Of a stretch of DNA of 21,315 nt, positions 1-7,462 are shown piece after piece. This DNA is from Bacillota bacterium (GTDB lineage: Bacteria; Bacillota; Clostridia; Lachnospirales; Lachnospiraceae), in NCBI GenBank assembly GCA_023436765.1, contig JAEZHX010000120.1, positions 1 through 21,315 on the forward strand. The letters are read 5' to 3'. Each line of letters starts with the position of its first letter. Within the stretch, counting starts at the first letter, position 1. The position numbers and the translations under genes were made by a program. Under the pieces are notes generated by a model. That model searched no databases and had not been told where the DNA came from. It saw only the letters and a program-made list of their open reading frames with translations.

Positions 1-383
1 TATGCTCCACCAGTTACACCTGTGGTTCCGGTTGTGTTGCCGCCTGTGGTTCCACCGGATGATGTTCCTGTACCGCCTGTGGTTCCGCCTGTAGTTCCAC
101 CGGATGATGTTCCTGTACCGCCTGTGGTACCTCCTGTTGTTCCGCCTGTGGTTCCTCCTGTAGTTCCACCAGTAGTTCCTCCTGTGGTTCCACCAGTAGT
201 TCCACCAGTTGTTCCACCTGTGGTTCCTCCTGTTGTAGGTTTGGCACTATTATTATTGTTATTATCTGTTGCTGAATTATTCGTGCCATTGCCGTCCTTC
301 TTACCGTCGTTTGATGAACATGCGGTAAAAGCGATTAAGACTACACAGCATAATGCTATCAATATGCATAATCTTCTTTTCAT
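1..383 (-). CDS. Lipoprotein with Thr-Thr-Gly-Gly repeat linker (partial)
   Basis: The C-terminus is beyond the left edge. The reading frame is open for 127 codons from an ATG at 383, preceded by AGGAGG seven bases upstream. Residues 1-21 form a lipoprotein signal peptide (MKRR, a hydrophobic stretch, then FTAC), so Cys22 should be lipidated and the protein anchored on the outer face of the membrane. Residues 23-48 are a polar Ser/Asn/Asp/Lys segment. From residue 50 onward the sequence is almost only TTGG units, interrupted twice by a GTGTSSGG variant. At DNA level these are 12-nt units within a 45-nt higher-order repeat. This is typical of a flexible linker that presents a downstream domain away from the cell surface. 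That domain is not visible, so the function is unknown. The repeat is prone to slippage and assembly error. Confidence 0.82.
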   Translation of the reverse strand, partial: MKRRLCILIALCCVVLIAFTACSSNDGKKDGNGTNNSATDNNNNNSAKPTTGGTTGGTTGGTTGGTTGGTTGGTTGGTTGGTTGGTTGGTGTSSGGTTGGTTGGTGTSSGGTTGGNTTGTTGVTGGA

Positions 384-441
384 CAATACTCCTCCTAAAC
401 ATAAATTTATTTACGTGGATAGTATGTCACAGAATATTGTT

Positions 442-447
442 ATTATA
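442..447 (-). promoter_or_regulatory. Possible -10 box for the lipoprotein gene
   Basis: The minus strand reads TATAAT about 60 bases upstream of the lipoprotein start. No good -35 hexamer is seen 16-18 bases further upstream, so this is a tentative call based on the perfect -10 match alone. Confidence 0.3.
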
Positions 448-529
448 CATATTTAATACAAGCCGATAGACTTAGTTATATTTTTCTAATTTTTTAATGA
501 CGACCCCAACAGTACAGAACATAATTCGA

Positions 530-1327
530 TTACAATGACCCTGCAGAGATCCGGAACTCAGTCATATCGCTTCTAAAGCGCAGAGGAAGATTATTGCGCT
601 GAAGCTTCAGATTCGTTCGTTCCTGAATGGTAATATGCTTGAAGAATATCTTCCATAGATCCTGATACTCATCCTCCTCATAGGATGACAAACCAAAGTC
701 ATGGCTTTCAAAATGATCCATCCCGGCCAGTATCCAGGGTTTCCCGGGGATATGAATAGAAGCGATATTCCTATTGCCATCATATATAATAAATCGCTCT
801 CTTGGCAGTCGATCAACAAAATGCGGTGTAACCATGGACAGCACATTATTCTTCGGATGGATCATACTGGCAAGCAGTCCATTCTCCTGCTCTGAGAATC
901 GGATAAAGCCTAACAAATGGTGCACCTCATTGCCCACAAAGCGGCTGATCTTAAAGATGCTCGCGACAACTTCATTACTCAAATGCTGTAAGATGCCCGG
1001 ACCTGCAGCAAAGCCAAGAATCATGAACCGGTAAATCAAATCCGCTTTCCCCTGATGATCGGATAATGCCACTTTACAAATCATCTCAAAGGCCTCTTCG
1101 GATATTTTCTCTTTCACAGCCTTTGCTACCTTCAGGGATAAGCCGTAATCCGTCTCTACCTGAATGTATTCAGAGAACAGTTCGATATTTGAATAATGAT
1201 TTTGGTCACATTTCTCTTCAAGCTTGATGTTCGCATGCCCATAGCCGGAGCTCCAGGCCTGATAAACCGCTGTAAATATCCCGTCAATACTATTCTCACA
1301 TACATAAATTCTTGTCAGCTTCATCAT
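530..1327 (-). CDS. DUF4130 / TIGR03915-type putative DNA metabolism protein
   Basis: A 265-residue soluble protein with no signal peptide. Its pattern matches the family found as the obligate partner of the TIGR03916 radical SAM proteins: an N-terminal YVCENSIDGIFTAVYQAW segment, a central 'HHLLGFIRF' block, the 'MVTPHFVDRLP' block, and a C-terminal 'NLPLRFRSDMTEF' block. In some bacteria the homologous domain is fused to a uracil-DNA-glycosylase-like domain (established family annotation), which is the main reason to suspect DNA modification or repair. No reaction is known. No UDG domain is present here, so this is the unfused form. It lies 104 bases downstream of the radical SAM gene in the same orientation and probably shares its LexA-controlled promoter. 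Two consecutive ATGs (1327, 1324) follow AGGAAG; the first is used here, but the second has the better spacing. No clear terminator follows. Confidence 0.82.
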   Translation of the reverse strand: MMKLTRIYVCENSIDGIFTAVYQAWSSGYGHANIKLEEKCDQNHYSNIELFSEYIQVETDYGLSLKVAKAVKEKISEEAFEMICKVALSDHQGKADLIYRFMILGFAAGPGILQHLSNEVVASIFKISRFVGNEVHHLLGFIRFSEQENGLLASMIHPKNNVLSMVTPHFVDRLPRERFIIYDGNRNIASIHIPGKPWILAGMDHFESHDFGLSSYEEDEYQDLWKIFFKHITIQERTNLKLQRNNLPLRFRSDMTEFRISAGSL

Positions 1328-1431
1328 ACCACTTCCTTTATATAATCAAAGAGTTATTACATCATTTAACTACTTCATCAACCTATTCTCATATCGTATT
1401 GTCACAACGATAAGCTCATCTTCATCAGAAT

Positions 1432-2877
1432 TCACATCTTGGCCAGCCTTACATAGGATTCCTGATCAGCGCCGAAACTAACATCATCAAATAAGGAGAG
1501 CTGGCGATAGGTAATGTCCTTATCCACTCCGAAGGGAAGCTGATCCTTCAAAGCCAGCAGCTGTCTGGTAATGAAGTTCTCTTCAATCTTAATCGGATAC
1601 ATCATCCTTCCGTTACAGGTGATAAAATAGATTGCTCTCTTCAGTACAATTCCCAGCCTCTTAAGATCACTAAAATCAAGTGTCGCACATTTTCTAGCCA
1701 TTAGGATGCGCTGTGCCGAATTCGTTCCAATCCCGGGGACCCTGAGCAGTGTATAATAATCCGCTTTATTCACTTCAACAGGAAACTGCTCCAGATGTCT
1801 GAGTGCCCAATCGCATTTGGGATCCAGAAAAACATTAAAATTAGGGTTCTTCTCATCCAAAAGCTCCATTGTCCGAAAGCCATAGAACCTAAGCAGCCAG
1901 TCCGCCTGATACAGCCGGTGTTCCCTCAAAAGCGGCGGTCCTTCTGCTGTGGAGGGAAGACGACTGTCCTGGTTAACATTCATAAAGGCGGAGTAGAACA
2001 CTCTCTTCAGATCAAAATTGTCATACAGTGCTTCAGAAACCGACATGATCTGATAATCACTTTCCCTCGTGGCTCCGATTATCATCTGCGTACTCTGGCC
2101 GGCAGGAACGAACCTTCGGCGAGCAACCGGCTGTTTCTGATAGGGCATGATACCAGAATCCGAGGTAATAATTTCCCTGATATCCGGATCCTGATGAACG
2201 GACAAGAGCTTCCTGGTTCCGGAAGCTTGATTGCCATCGGATATTCCAAGGTATCTCCCGCTGTTTTCTCTTTTTAATTGAATCTGACGGATCGGCTTCA
2301 GTATATTTTTGCGGCTCTTATGGGGGGCCAATTCCTTCAGACTCTCCGCAGTAGGAAGCTCAAGATTGATGCTCATCCGGTCCGAATACCAGCCAAGCAG
2401 CTCTATCAGGGCCGGATCTGCACCAGGGATGGCCTTGCAGTGAATGTACCCGTTAAAATGATAGACCTCACGCAGCATCCTTAATGCTTCTAAAATCAAT
2501 TCCATCGTATGGTTCGGACTAATCAGAATTCCCGAGCTTAAAAATAAGCCTTCGATATAGTTCCTTCTGTAGAACTCCATGGTAAGCTCGCATAATTCCT
2601 GCGGAGTAAAGGATGCCCGGACAACATCATTGGAGGATCGGTTGGCACAGTACTTACAGTCGAAAATACATTCATTCGTAAATAACACCTTCAGTAAGGA
2701 GATGCACCTTCCATCCGCTGAAAAGCTGTGACAAATCCCGCAGGCTAGGCTGTTACCCATGCCGTTCTGATTTCCCTTCCGGTCAACACCGCTGGAGGTA
2801 CAGGCTACATCGTATTTTGCTGCATCGGATAAAACCTCAAGCTTTCTCTGGATTGACATATTCTCCTGAATAACCAT
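1432..2877 (-). CDS. Radical SAM putative DNA modification/repair protein (TIGR03916-type)
   Basis: A 481-residue radical SAM enzyme. The 4Fe-4S motif CX3CX2C is Cys70-Cys74-Cys77 (CIFDCKYC). Four more cysteines precede it (Cys26, Cys46, Cys49, Cys58), with 'CGIC' at 46-49. They could hold a second metal centre, but this is inference. Near residues 370-395 is a helix-hairpin-helix-like segment (LRVPGIGTNSAQRIL), a motif common in non-specific DNA-binding proteins. Family annotation pairs these proteins with DUF4130 proteins and suggests DNA modification or repair; the substrate is unknown. The start chosen is ATG 2877 with GGAGGG just upstream. An in-frame ATG at 2901 overlaps the LexA box and lies only a few bases downstream of the predicted transcription start, leaving no room for a ribosome binding site. 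The SOS-type promoter upstream supports a role in DNA damage. Confidence 0.88.
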   Translation of the reverse strand: MVIQENMSIQRKLEVLSDAAKYDVACTSSGVDRKGNQNGMGNSLACGICHSFSADGRCISLLKVLFTNECIFDCKYCANRSSNDVVRASFTPQELCELTMEFYRRNYIEGLFLSSGILISPNHTMELILEALRMLREVYHFNGYIHCKAIPGADPALIELLGWYSDRMSINLELPTAESLKELAPHKSRKNILKPIRQIQLKRENSGRYLGISDGNQASGTRKLLSVHQDPDIREIITSDSGIMPYQKQPVARRRFVPAGQSTQMIIGATRESDYQIMSVSEALYDNFDLKRVFYSAFMNVNQDSRLPSTAEGPPLLREHRLYQADWLLRFYGFRTMELLDEKNPNFNVFLDPKCDWALRHLEQFPVEVNKADYYTLLRVPGIGTNSAQRILMARKCATLDFSDLKRLGIVLKRAIYFITCNGRMMYPIKIEENFITRQLLALKDQLPFGVDKDITYRQLSLFDDVSFGADQESYVRLAKM

Positions 2878-2895
2878 ATTTCCCTCCATCAGTCC

Positions 2896-2907
2896 AAACA
2901 TCTGTTC
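2896..2907 (-). promoter_or_regulatory. LexA (SOS) box, proximal
   Basis: The minus strand reads GAACAGATGTTT, matching the inner 12 positions of the Bacillus-type LexA operator (GAAC-RNRY-GTTY). It lies a few bases downstream of the -10 box, covering the predicted transcription start, where LexA binding would block initiation. Confidence 0.68.
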
Positions 2908-2914
2908 TTATATT

Positions 2915-2943
2915 ATTGTACCAAACAGCACATGATATGTCAA
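2915..2943 (-). promoter_or_regulatory. Sigma-A promoter of the radical SAM/DUF4130 operon
   Basis: On the minus strand TTGACA (2938-2943) is followed by a 17-base spacer and TACAAT (2915-2920). This is a near-perfect housekeeping promoter. LexA-like boxes lie on both sides, so the expected behaviour is strong expression once a repressor is removed. Confidence 0.75.
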
Positions 2944-2952
2944 TAAGATTCC

Positions 2953-2964
2953 AAACAATTGTTC
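2953..2964 (-). promoter_or_regulatory. LexA (SOS) box, distal
   Basis: The minus strand reads GAACAATTGTTT, a second LexA-type box centred about 57 bases from the proximal one and just upstream of the -35. It deviates from GAAC-RNRY-GTTY at one inner position (T for R). Both boxes are followed by GG on the minus strand, and the shared GTTTGG also occurs as a half site in the promoter spacer. Confidence 0.55.
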
Positions 2965-3062
2965 TGTTTTGTGTAGCCTACAGCAACAGCTTTCTGGACA
3001 CTGCGTCTATCTTCCTGAGGATATGGATATTAGTACTATTTCATATCTATCTATAAAATAAA

Positions 3063-3141
3063 AGCATCCTACCCTTCCCGTTATGTACTGCTTGCTGAAT
3101 GACAAAGCAAATGCATGTAAATGAGGGAAGCATAGGATGCT
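3063..3141 (-). terminator. Long-stem terminator after the GH43 gene
   Basis: Arms AGCATCCTA/TAGGATGCT (9 bp) continue, after a 2x2 internal loop, into CTTCCC/GGGAAG (6 bp). They enclose a 45-base loop that can form a smaller inner hairpin. On the minus strand the stem is followed by TTTATTTTA. It starts 17 bases after the GH43 stop codon. The loop is longer than in standard intrinsic terminators. Confidence 0.6.
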
Positions 3142-3157
3142 GTTTCATGCCTGACTC

Positions 3158-4741
3158 TTATGCTCTTTCAATATATTCAAAATAATCAAAATCTGCTTCT
3201 TTTCTCTGCCCGGAGAGGTCCTGGCAACATAACCCTACGAAAGCTCCCGTAAAGCGGTTGGGCTCTGTATATTCGTCCGATAACGTGCTGGCATCGAACT
3301 GGGGGCCGAGCTTCAGCCACTTCTCTCCGTCCTTTGAATAATAGAACTGAAGGATATGATAATCCACTTCTACTTTAAGATAGCATCTGTTCCAGCCTTC
3401 AATCACGACCTTCTCCGTAATCGGTTCATCAAAGACTCCGGCATCCCTCTTCAGGATATCGATAATCTTGCCTTTTCCCTCCAGATGGGTAATATGGAGA
3501 TAATAGAAATTATTCGTATCGTACAAGGTCACCAACCCGGCCATCTGCTGGAACAGATCCGGATCAAATTCTATTGCAGTGGTGGCGGTATAGCTGAACG
3601 CTTGCTGACGTCTTGCCACCAGACTCTGGTGGAATCTGGAGCCCAGAGATTCACTCCCCTTCAGCCTCAGATAACCCGGGCGTTCCTTTAAGGTAAGATA
3701 CTCTTCCGTTAACGGAACCCTGAGTGTTTGGAAATGAATATTCAGCTCCGGACGGTCAAAATCATCCCTCACCGGCTCCTCCTCCCAGACTGTTTCGGGA
3801 AGATCAGGTGCAGGTACCTCGACTAGAGGATGGTTTCCGCCTGCTTCAAGATAAATCCAGTCATCCTCTCTCCAGACAAACTTCTGAATTGCAGTTTCAC
3901 GGCCAAGTGTGCAGCGGCCTCTGGAAGGGATCGGTCTACCGCAGAGATGTGCCATATACCATTCCCCATCAGCAGTCTCCACCAGGCTTCCGTGCCCGGC
4001 TCTCTGAAGCGCTAAAGCAGGATCCGTCCAGGAGGTTAAAATCGGGTTCTGAGGATGAACCTCATAGGGACCGTCCAGGTTACGGGAGCGGGCAAAGGTG
4101 ACTGCATGCTTGAATCTCGTTCCCCCTTCCGCTGTCAGTAGATAATAATACCCGTTTCTCTTATAGAGATGGGGTCCTTCCACGAGTCCGAGCTCTGTCC
4201 CCTGAAAGATATTCTTAATCGGCCCGATCAACCTTTTTTCCTCCGGGGAATACTCCTGAAGTACAATTCCTGCAAATTGATTTCTGCCCTTTCTGTGATC
4301 CCACAACTGATTCACCAGCCATTTTCGGCCATCCTCATCGTGGAACAGGGACGGATCAAAACCACTGCTATTCAAATAAATCGGCTCAGACCATTCCCCT
4401 GTGATATCAGTGGCGGTCACAAGATAATTATGCAGGTCCCTGGCACCGCCATAGGTCCAAAGCTTAACATTCGTATAGATTAAGTAGAAAATTCCGTTAT
4501 CATGGGTCAAACAGGGAGCCCATACCCCCTCCGAAGGCGCTGCTCCTGTCATATTCAGCTGTGACATCCTATTCAAAGGACGAGCAATCAGCTTCCAATG
4601 TATCAGATCTCTGGAATGATGAATTTGTACACCGGGGAACCACTCGAAGGTCGAGGTTGCAATATAATAATCATCTCCCACCCGCAGTATGGATGGATCA
4701 GGATTAAATCCCTTCAGAACCGGATTTTTGATTGTATTCAT
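3158..4741 (-). CDS. Glycoside hydrolase family 43 beta-xylosidase (or alpha-L-arabinofuranosidase)
   Basis: A 527-residue protein that would release xylose (or arabinose) from non-reducing ends of xylo-oligosaccharides. The N-terminal five-bladed propeller carries the GH43 catalytic set: Asp15 in FNPDPSI (general base), Asp129 in SSGFDPS (pKa modulator) and Glu188 in LVEGPH (general acid). The C-terminal ~200 residues fit the beta-sandwich domain of the XynB-type two-domain enzymes of about 530 residues. There is no signal peptide, so it should act on imported oligosaccharides in the cytoplasm. The start is ATG 4741, preceded by AAAGGAGGAATTAAC; an in-frame ATG at 4777 lies upstream of this ribosome binding site and is rejected. 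The gene appears monocistronic, with its own terminator and operator-like palindromes upstream. No transporter or regulator for xylan sugars is in the window. Whether it prefers xylose or arabinose cannot be decided from sequence alone. Confidence 0.9.
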   Translation of the reverse strand: MNTIKNPVLKGFNPDPSILRVGDDYYIATSTFEWFPGVQIHHSRDLIHWKLIARPLNRMSQLNMTGAAPSEGVWAPCLTHDNGIFYLIYTNVKLWTYGGARDLHNYLVTATDITGEWSEPIYLNSSGFDPSLFHDEDGRKWLVNQLWDHRKGRNQFAGIVLQEYSPEEKRLIGPIKNIFQGTELGLVEGPHLYKRNGYYYLLTAEGGTRFKHAVTFARSRNLDGPYEVHPQNPILTSWTDPALALQRAGHGSLVETADGEWYMAHLCGRPIPSRGRCTLGRETAIQKFVWREDDWIYLEAGGNHPLVEVPAPDLPETVWEEEPVRDDFDRPELNIHFQTLRVPLTEEYLTLKERPGYLRLKGSESLGSRFHQSLVARRQQAFSYTATTAIEFDPDLFQQMAGLVTLYDTNNFYYLHITHLEGKGKIIDILKRDAGVFDEPITEKVVIEGWNRCYLKVEVDYHILQFYYSKDGEKWLKLGPQFDASTLSDEYTEPNRFTGAFVGLCCQDLSGQRKEADFDYFEYIERA

Positions 4742-4825
4742 GTTAATTCCTCCTTTCCTATGATTAACATTTAGCATATCTTAATATGAAAAATTTAGTT
4801 AAGTCTGTATATTCTACCACAGCCA

Positions 4826-4845
4826 AAACGTTTCGGAAAGCTTTC
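4826..4845. promoter_or_regulatory. Two adjacent LacI-type operator-like palindromes upstream of GH43
   Basis: The sequence contains AAACGTTT (4826-4833) and GAAAGCTTTC (4836-4845), two perfect palindromes with central CG and GC steps separated by two bases, 85-105 bases upstream of the GH43 start. LacI/GalR family regulators, including CcpA, bind such sites. The match to the full catabolite-response consensus is incomplete, so a local sugar regulator is as likely. A TAGAAT-like -10 (minus strand, 4811-4816) lies just downstream. Confidence 0.4.
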
Positions 4846-5028
4846 GTTTTGTACCAAAGTATGTGCTTCGCACTTTGTACGCAAATGTGCCACCAGTCGT
4901 AGTGATGGCCGGTGGCATGAATAAGAGAGGAGTGAATCTGATTTAACCATTACAGTATAGCTCAATGAAAGCAGGCTGTTAAGATAGAATTATCATACGA
5001 CTTTCTAAGGTTTCTTGTGCCCGAGACA

Positions 5029-5061
5029 GCAGCAGGTTGTATCTTTTATACACCCTGCTGC
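5029..5061. other. Strong stem-loop of unknown role
   Basis: GCAGCAGG pairs with CCTGCTGC, followed after one mismatch by TGTAT/ATACA and a CTTTT loop. This gives a stem of about 14 positions. Neither strand has a T-run after it, so it is not a normal intrinsic terminator. It could stabilise the 3' end of the exporter transcript or be part of the GH43 upstream region. Confidence 0.45.
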
Positions 5062-5098
5062 AAAATAAGCCATATTCGCTCCATATCCTTACATAAGA

Positions 5099-5126
5099 AC
5101 AGCCTGCTGTAATGACTGCAGGCTGT
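5099..5126 (-). terminator. Possible terminator of the ABC exporter operon
   Basis: A perfect 9-bp stem ACAGCCTGC/GCAGGCTGT with a 10-base loop lies 19 bases after the stop of the last permease gene. On the minus strand it is followed by TTCTTATGT, a weak T-tract, so termination may be partial. Confidence 0.45.
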
Positions 5127-5144
5127 GAGCTTCATAGGTTTTTG

Positions 5145-6326
5145 TTATAACGCTTGTTGGCGTTTGCGCTTGCTGACTACCAGTGCAATGGAAATGATGG
5201 CTATGGCGAAGCCTAGCTGAATTACCATGCTCGTAAGGATTCCGGATAAAGTATCAAAGGTGAATTTCGTTAACCCGGCTATCTCATTATTCGCTTTTAC
5301 ATACCAGTAGGCAGGAGTAAAGCTTGCCAGCTTACGCACCGGTTCGCCTAAGAATTGCTGAGGAACGAACATACCACTGATAAATGCCAGGCTTAAGGAA
5401 AGCATGGTCGATAATGCCGAAACCGCATTCTTACCTTTGACGGTGATTCCGATCAGATAACTGATACTTAAGACTGTCATAGCAAACAGGACAACATTTC
5501 CCCATGTCAGTAGCAGATTCAGATCCAGCTTCCGGTTGGGATTGCAGATATAGCCAGTTACCATAAATACCACCAGATAACACATGACGAATACAAGATT
5601 AGCGAAAATCAGCTGAGCATTATAGCTTCTGCTTGTCAAGGGAGAGGCAAAGTGCTTTCTTCTGATATCAATTCCGTGGAAGGAAAGCATCACGGTGCTT
5701 ATTGCCAGGATAAAGCAGGTAATCATGATATATCCCAGATAATTATAGTAATAGCTGTTAAATGCCCAGGAGACGACATCCGATTTCTTCTGTTTTGCAT
5801 CAATGGAAACAGGAGTATCCTCAGTAATCGTGTTGTTGATATGGGCATTCAGCTCTTCCATACTGCTTCCCGGGAAATACTTGATGTAAAGCTTAGCAGT
5901 ATTCAGATAGTTGTTGATGGCTGTATCTACAGAGATTGCTTCTGCCGAATTAGGCACGATCTGTTTTGTCAGGAGAACATCCTTACCGGCCAGCATATCC
6001 TCTGTAAACCCATTAGGAATTGTGAGGATATAGGAAACTTCACCGCTGAATAAGGCATCCTTTTTCGCCTTCTCCCCCTCCCCTATTTGCTTAAAGTTAA
6101 CATACTCTTTCAGGTAGGTGGTGAGATTCTCAATTAAGGAATTGTTTGAATCCTCATTTACAAGCAGAACAGGTACCTTGGAGGTTTTAAACTGGGGGGT
6201 ACTGCTTTCTTTATTGAATACAGCAAAAGTAAGGAAGATATTTAATGCCAGAAACATAGCACCATACAGGAGGACAGCAGTCAATTGTTTTTTCATGATT
6301 TTAAAATAGGTTTTAAATACTTGCAT
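5145..6326 (-). CDS. ABC-2 type exporter permease, second subunit (LnrN-like)
   Basis: A 393-residue membrane protein with the ABC-2 permease layout: a short cytoplasmic N-terminus, one membrane segment at about 14-37, a large extracytoplasmic domain of about 150 residues, then five or so hydrophobic segments in the C-terminal half, ending in a basic tail (SKRKRQQAL). The segment around 'TMLSLSLAFISGMFVP' matches the conserved 'SGMFxP' region of ABC-2 permeases. The ATG at 6326 has AAGGAGG upstream and lies inside the end of the preceding permease gene (14-nt overlap), so the two are translationally coupled. The pair probably forms the heterodimeric channel of the exporter energised by the ATPase at 7495-8427. 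The substrate is unknown. By analogy with LnrLMN-type systems it may be an antimicrobial or membrane-active compound. Confidence 0.85.
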   Translation of the reverse strand: MQVFKTYFKIMKKQLTAVLLYGAMFLALNIFLTFAVFNKESSTPQFKTSKVPVLLVNEDSNNSLIENLTTYLKEYVNFKQIGEGEKAKKDALFSGEVSYILTIPNGFTEDMLAGKDVLLTKQIVPNSAEAISVDTAINNYLNTAKLYIKYFPGSSMEELNAHINNTITEDTPVSIDAKQKKSDVVSWAFNSYYYNYLGYIMITCFILAISTVMLSFHGIDIRRKHFASPLTSRSYNAQLIFANLVFVMCYLVVFMVTGYICNPNRKLDLNLLLTWGNVVLFAMTVLSISYLIGITVKGKNAVSALSTMLSLSLAFISGMFVPQQFLGEPVRKLASFTPAYWYVKANNEIAGLTKFTFDTLSGILTSMVIQLGFAIAIISIALVVSKRKRQQAL

Positions 6327-7446
6327 AGGTCTTCCTCCTTAGGCCGAGATAAGATAATATGCCCATCAATAACACCATGCTGCATAAAATCGCCATGTTC
6401 AGGTAAAAGTGCTCATAGGTATCATAGTAATACAGGCTGTACAGGGAATCGGATACCAGGCTAACCGGATTAATATAGCTTAAGATTGGAGCGTTCGTAG
6501 CAACAATGTACTTCATTTTGTCAAACATCATTCCGGATAAGAAGGATCCTCCCATTACAACGGAGGTTAAGATCGCTGATTTTACACTTACCTTTTTTCT
6601 TACCCACACTCCAACTGTTGCTCCTAAGAACAAACCAGCTAATGATCCGACAACGCAGGTCACAAAGATGTAAATCAGGCTATCGCCGAATTCAACCCCT
6701 AAGATATTATTCATATAGATAAACAGCAGTAAAACGCTGAGCATATGAATCGTAAAGGCGGCCATGATATTGCTTAGGAATAGCTTCATCTTTTGGACCG
6801 GAGCCACATTTACCCTGGCGCCTCTGCCGGATTGATCTGCCTGAACATTGACAACCTCATCAAGTCCTAAATTCACGGCAAATAAGCAGGTCATCGCAAT
6901 TAATGAGTAGAAGTATACCAGCATCACATCCGGATCCTTCTCGTTCTTGACTTCTTTTACAAATTCCTTCTGTTGCTGCAGATCCTGTATCAGTCCCTGA
7001 CTCATAGCTTCGGGTTTCTCTGAGAGAATGATTTGTGTCGCAGCCATCGTTCGTTTATAGCTGTCAAGGAAGGATTTTATTATCGTTTCGTTCAGTTCAC
7101 TATTCTTCACATACAGTTTAGGATCTGTACTTCCTACGATGTAACCCTCGATCTTATTCTTATCCAGCAGACTGCTTGCTTCCTCTCTGTCGGTGTAGGT
7201 TACTTGAAACATCTTAGTCCCTGCCGTTATCTCTGTCTGTTCCAAGGCTTCCTTTATTGGCTCCTGCTCCTCACCGTCACTGACGTAAGCGATATTGATT
7301 GTCTTAAAGTCTTCAACACTCCATAGATTGCCAAAGGCAAAGAAGAAACAGGTAGCCAGGGCAATCGGGAATGCAAAGCTCCAGAAGATACCCTCCTTAT
7401 TTCTCAATATACATTTCAGCCTTATTTTATATAAATTAAAACTCAT
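6313..7446 (-). CDS. ABC-2 type exporter permease, first subunit (LnrM-like)
   Basis: A 377-residue ABC-2 permease paralogous in layout to its downstream neighbour. It has an N-terminal membrane segment (about 20-38), an extracytoplasmic domain of about 130 residues rich in charged residues, and a C-terminal bundle of membrane segments containing 'GSFLSGMMFDKMKY', the SGM motif typical of the family. ATG 7446 follows GGAGGTAATAT. Its last codons (LRRKTYASI) overlap the start of the next permease by 14 bases. A hairpin lies just upstream of its ribosome binding site, between the ATPase gene and this one. Its role is as a half of the transmembrane pore; the substrate is not predictable from sequence. 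Confidence 0.85.
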   Translation of the reverse strand: MSFNLYKIRLKCILRNKEGIFWSFAFPIALATCFFFAFGNLWSVEDFKTINIAYVSDGEEQEPIKEALEQTEITAGTKMFQVTYTDREEASSLLDKNKIEGYIVGSTDPKLYVKNSELNETIIKSFLDSYKRTMAATQIILSEKPEAMSQGLIQDLQQQKEFVKEVKNEKDPDVMLVYFYSLIAMTCLFAVNLGLDEVVNVQADQSGRGARVNVAPVQKMKLFLSNIMAAFTIHMLSVLLLFIYMNNILGVEFGDSLIYIFVTCVVGSLAGLFLGATVGVWVRKKVSVKSAILTSVVMGGSFLSGMMFDKMKYIVATNAPILSYINPVSLVSDSLYSLYYYDTYEHFYLNMAILCSMVLLMGILSYLGLRRKTYASI

Positions 7447-7462
7447 ATATTACCTCCATACT

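Larger units (their letters stand above)
4742..5144. other. Intergenic region between the ABC exporter operon and GH43 gene
   Basis: No credible gene is seen on either strand across about 400 bases. From the GH43 side it holds two adjacent palindromes (4826-4845), a hairpin pairing GTGC with GCAC around 4863-4873, a TGCCACC/GGTGGCA inverted repeat (4888-4894 with 4911-4917), and the hairpins at 5029-5061 and 5099-5126. The motif GCAGGCTGT also occurs at 4971-4979, so it could pair with ACAGCCTGC at 5099-5107 as an alternative long-range structure. Confidence 0.6.

Noticed and set aside
1..240. Short regularly spaced repeats that might suggest a CRISPR-like array
   Set aside because: The units are 12 nt without unique spacers, and they encode in-frame TTGG. 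No cas genes are near.
14..456. Two open frames overlapping the repeat lipoprotein: a Pro/Val-rich one on the plus strand (22-456) and a Glu/Gln-rich one on the minus strand (14-289)
   Set aside because: Both are shadows of the 12-nt repeat in other frames. They lack a ribosome binding site, whereas the lipoprotein frame has a signal peptide, lipobox and AGGAGG.
3724..4101. Plus-strand frame of 125 codons opposite the GH43 gene
   Set aside because: It lies wholly antisense to a well-supported gene with intact catalytic residues and has no recognisable domain or ribosome binding site.
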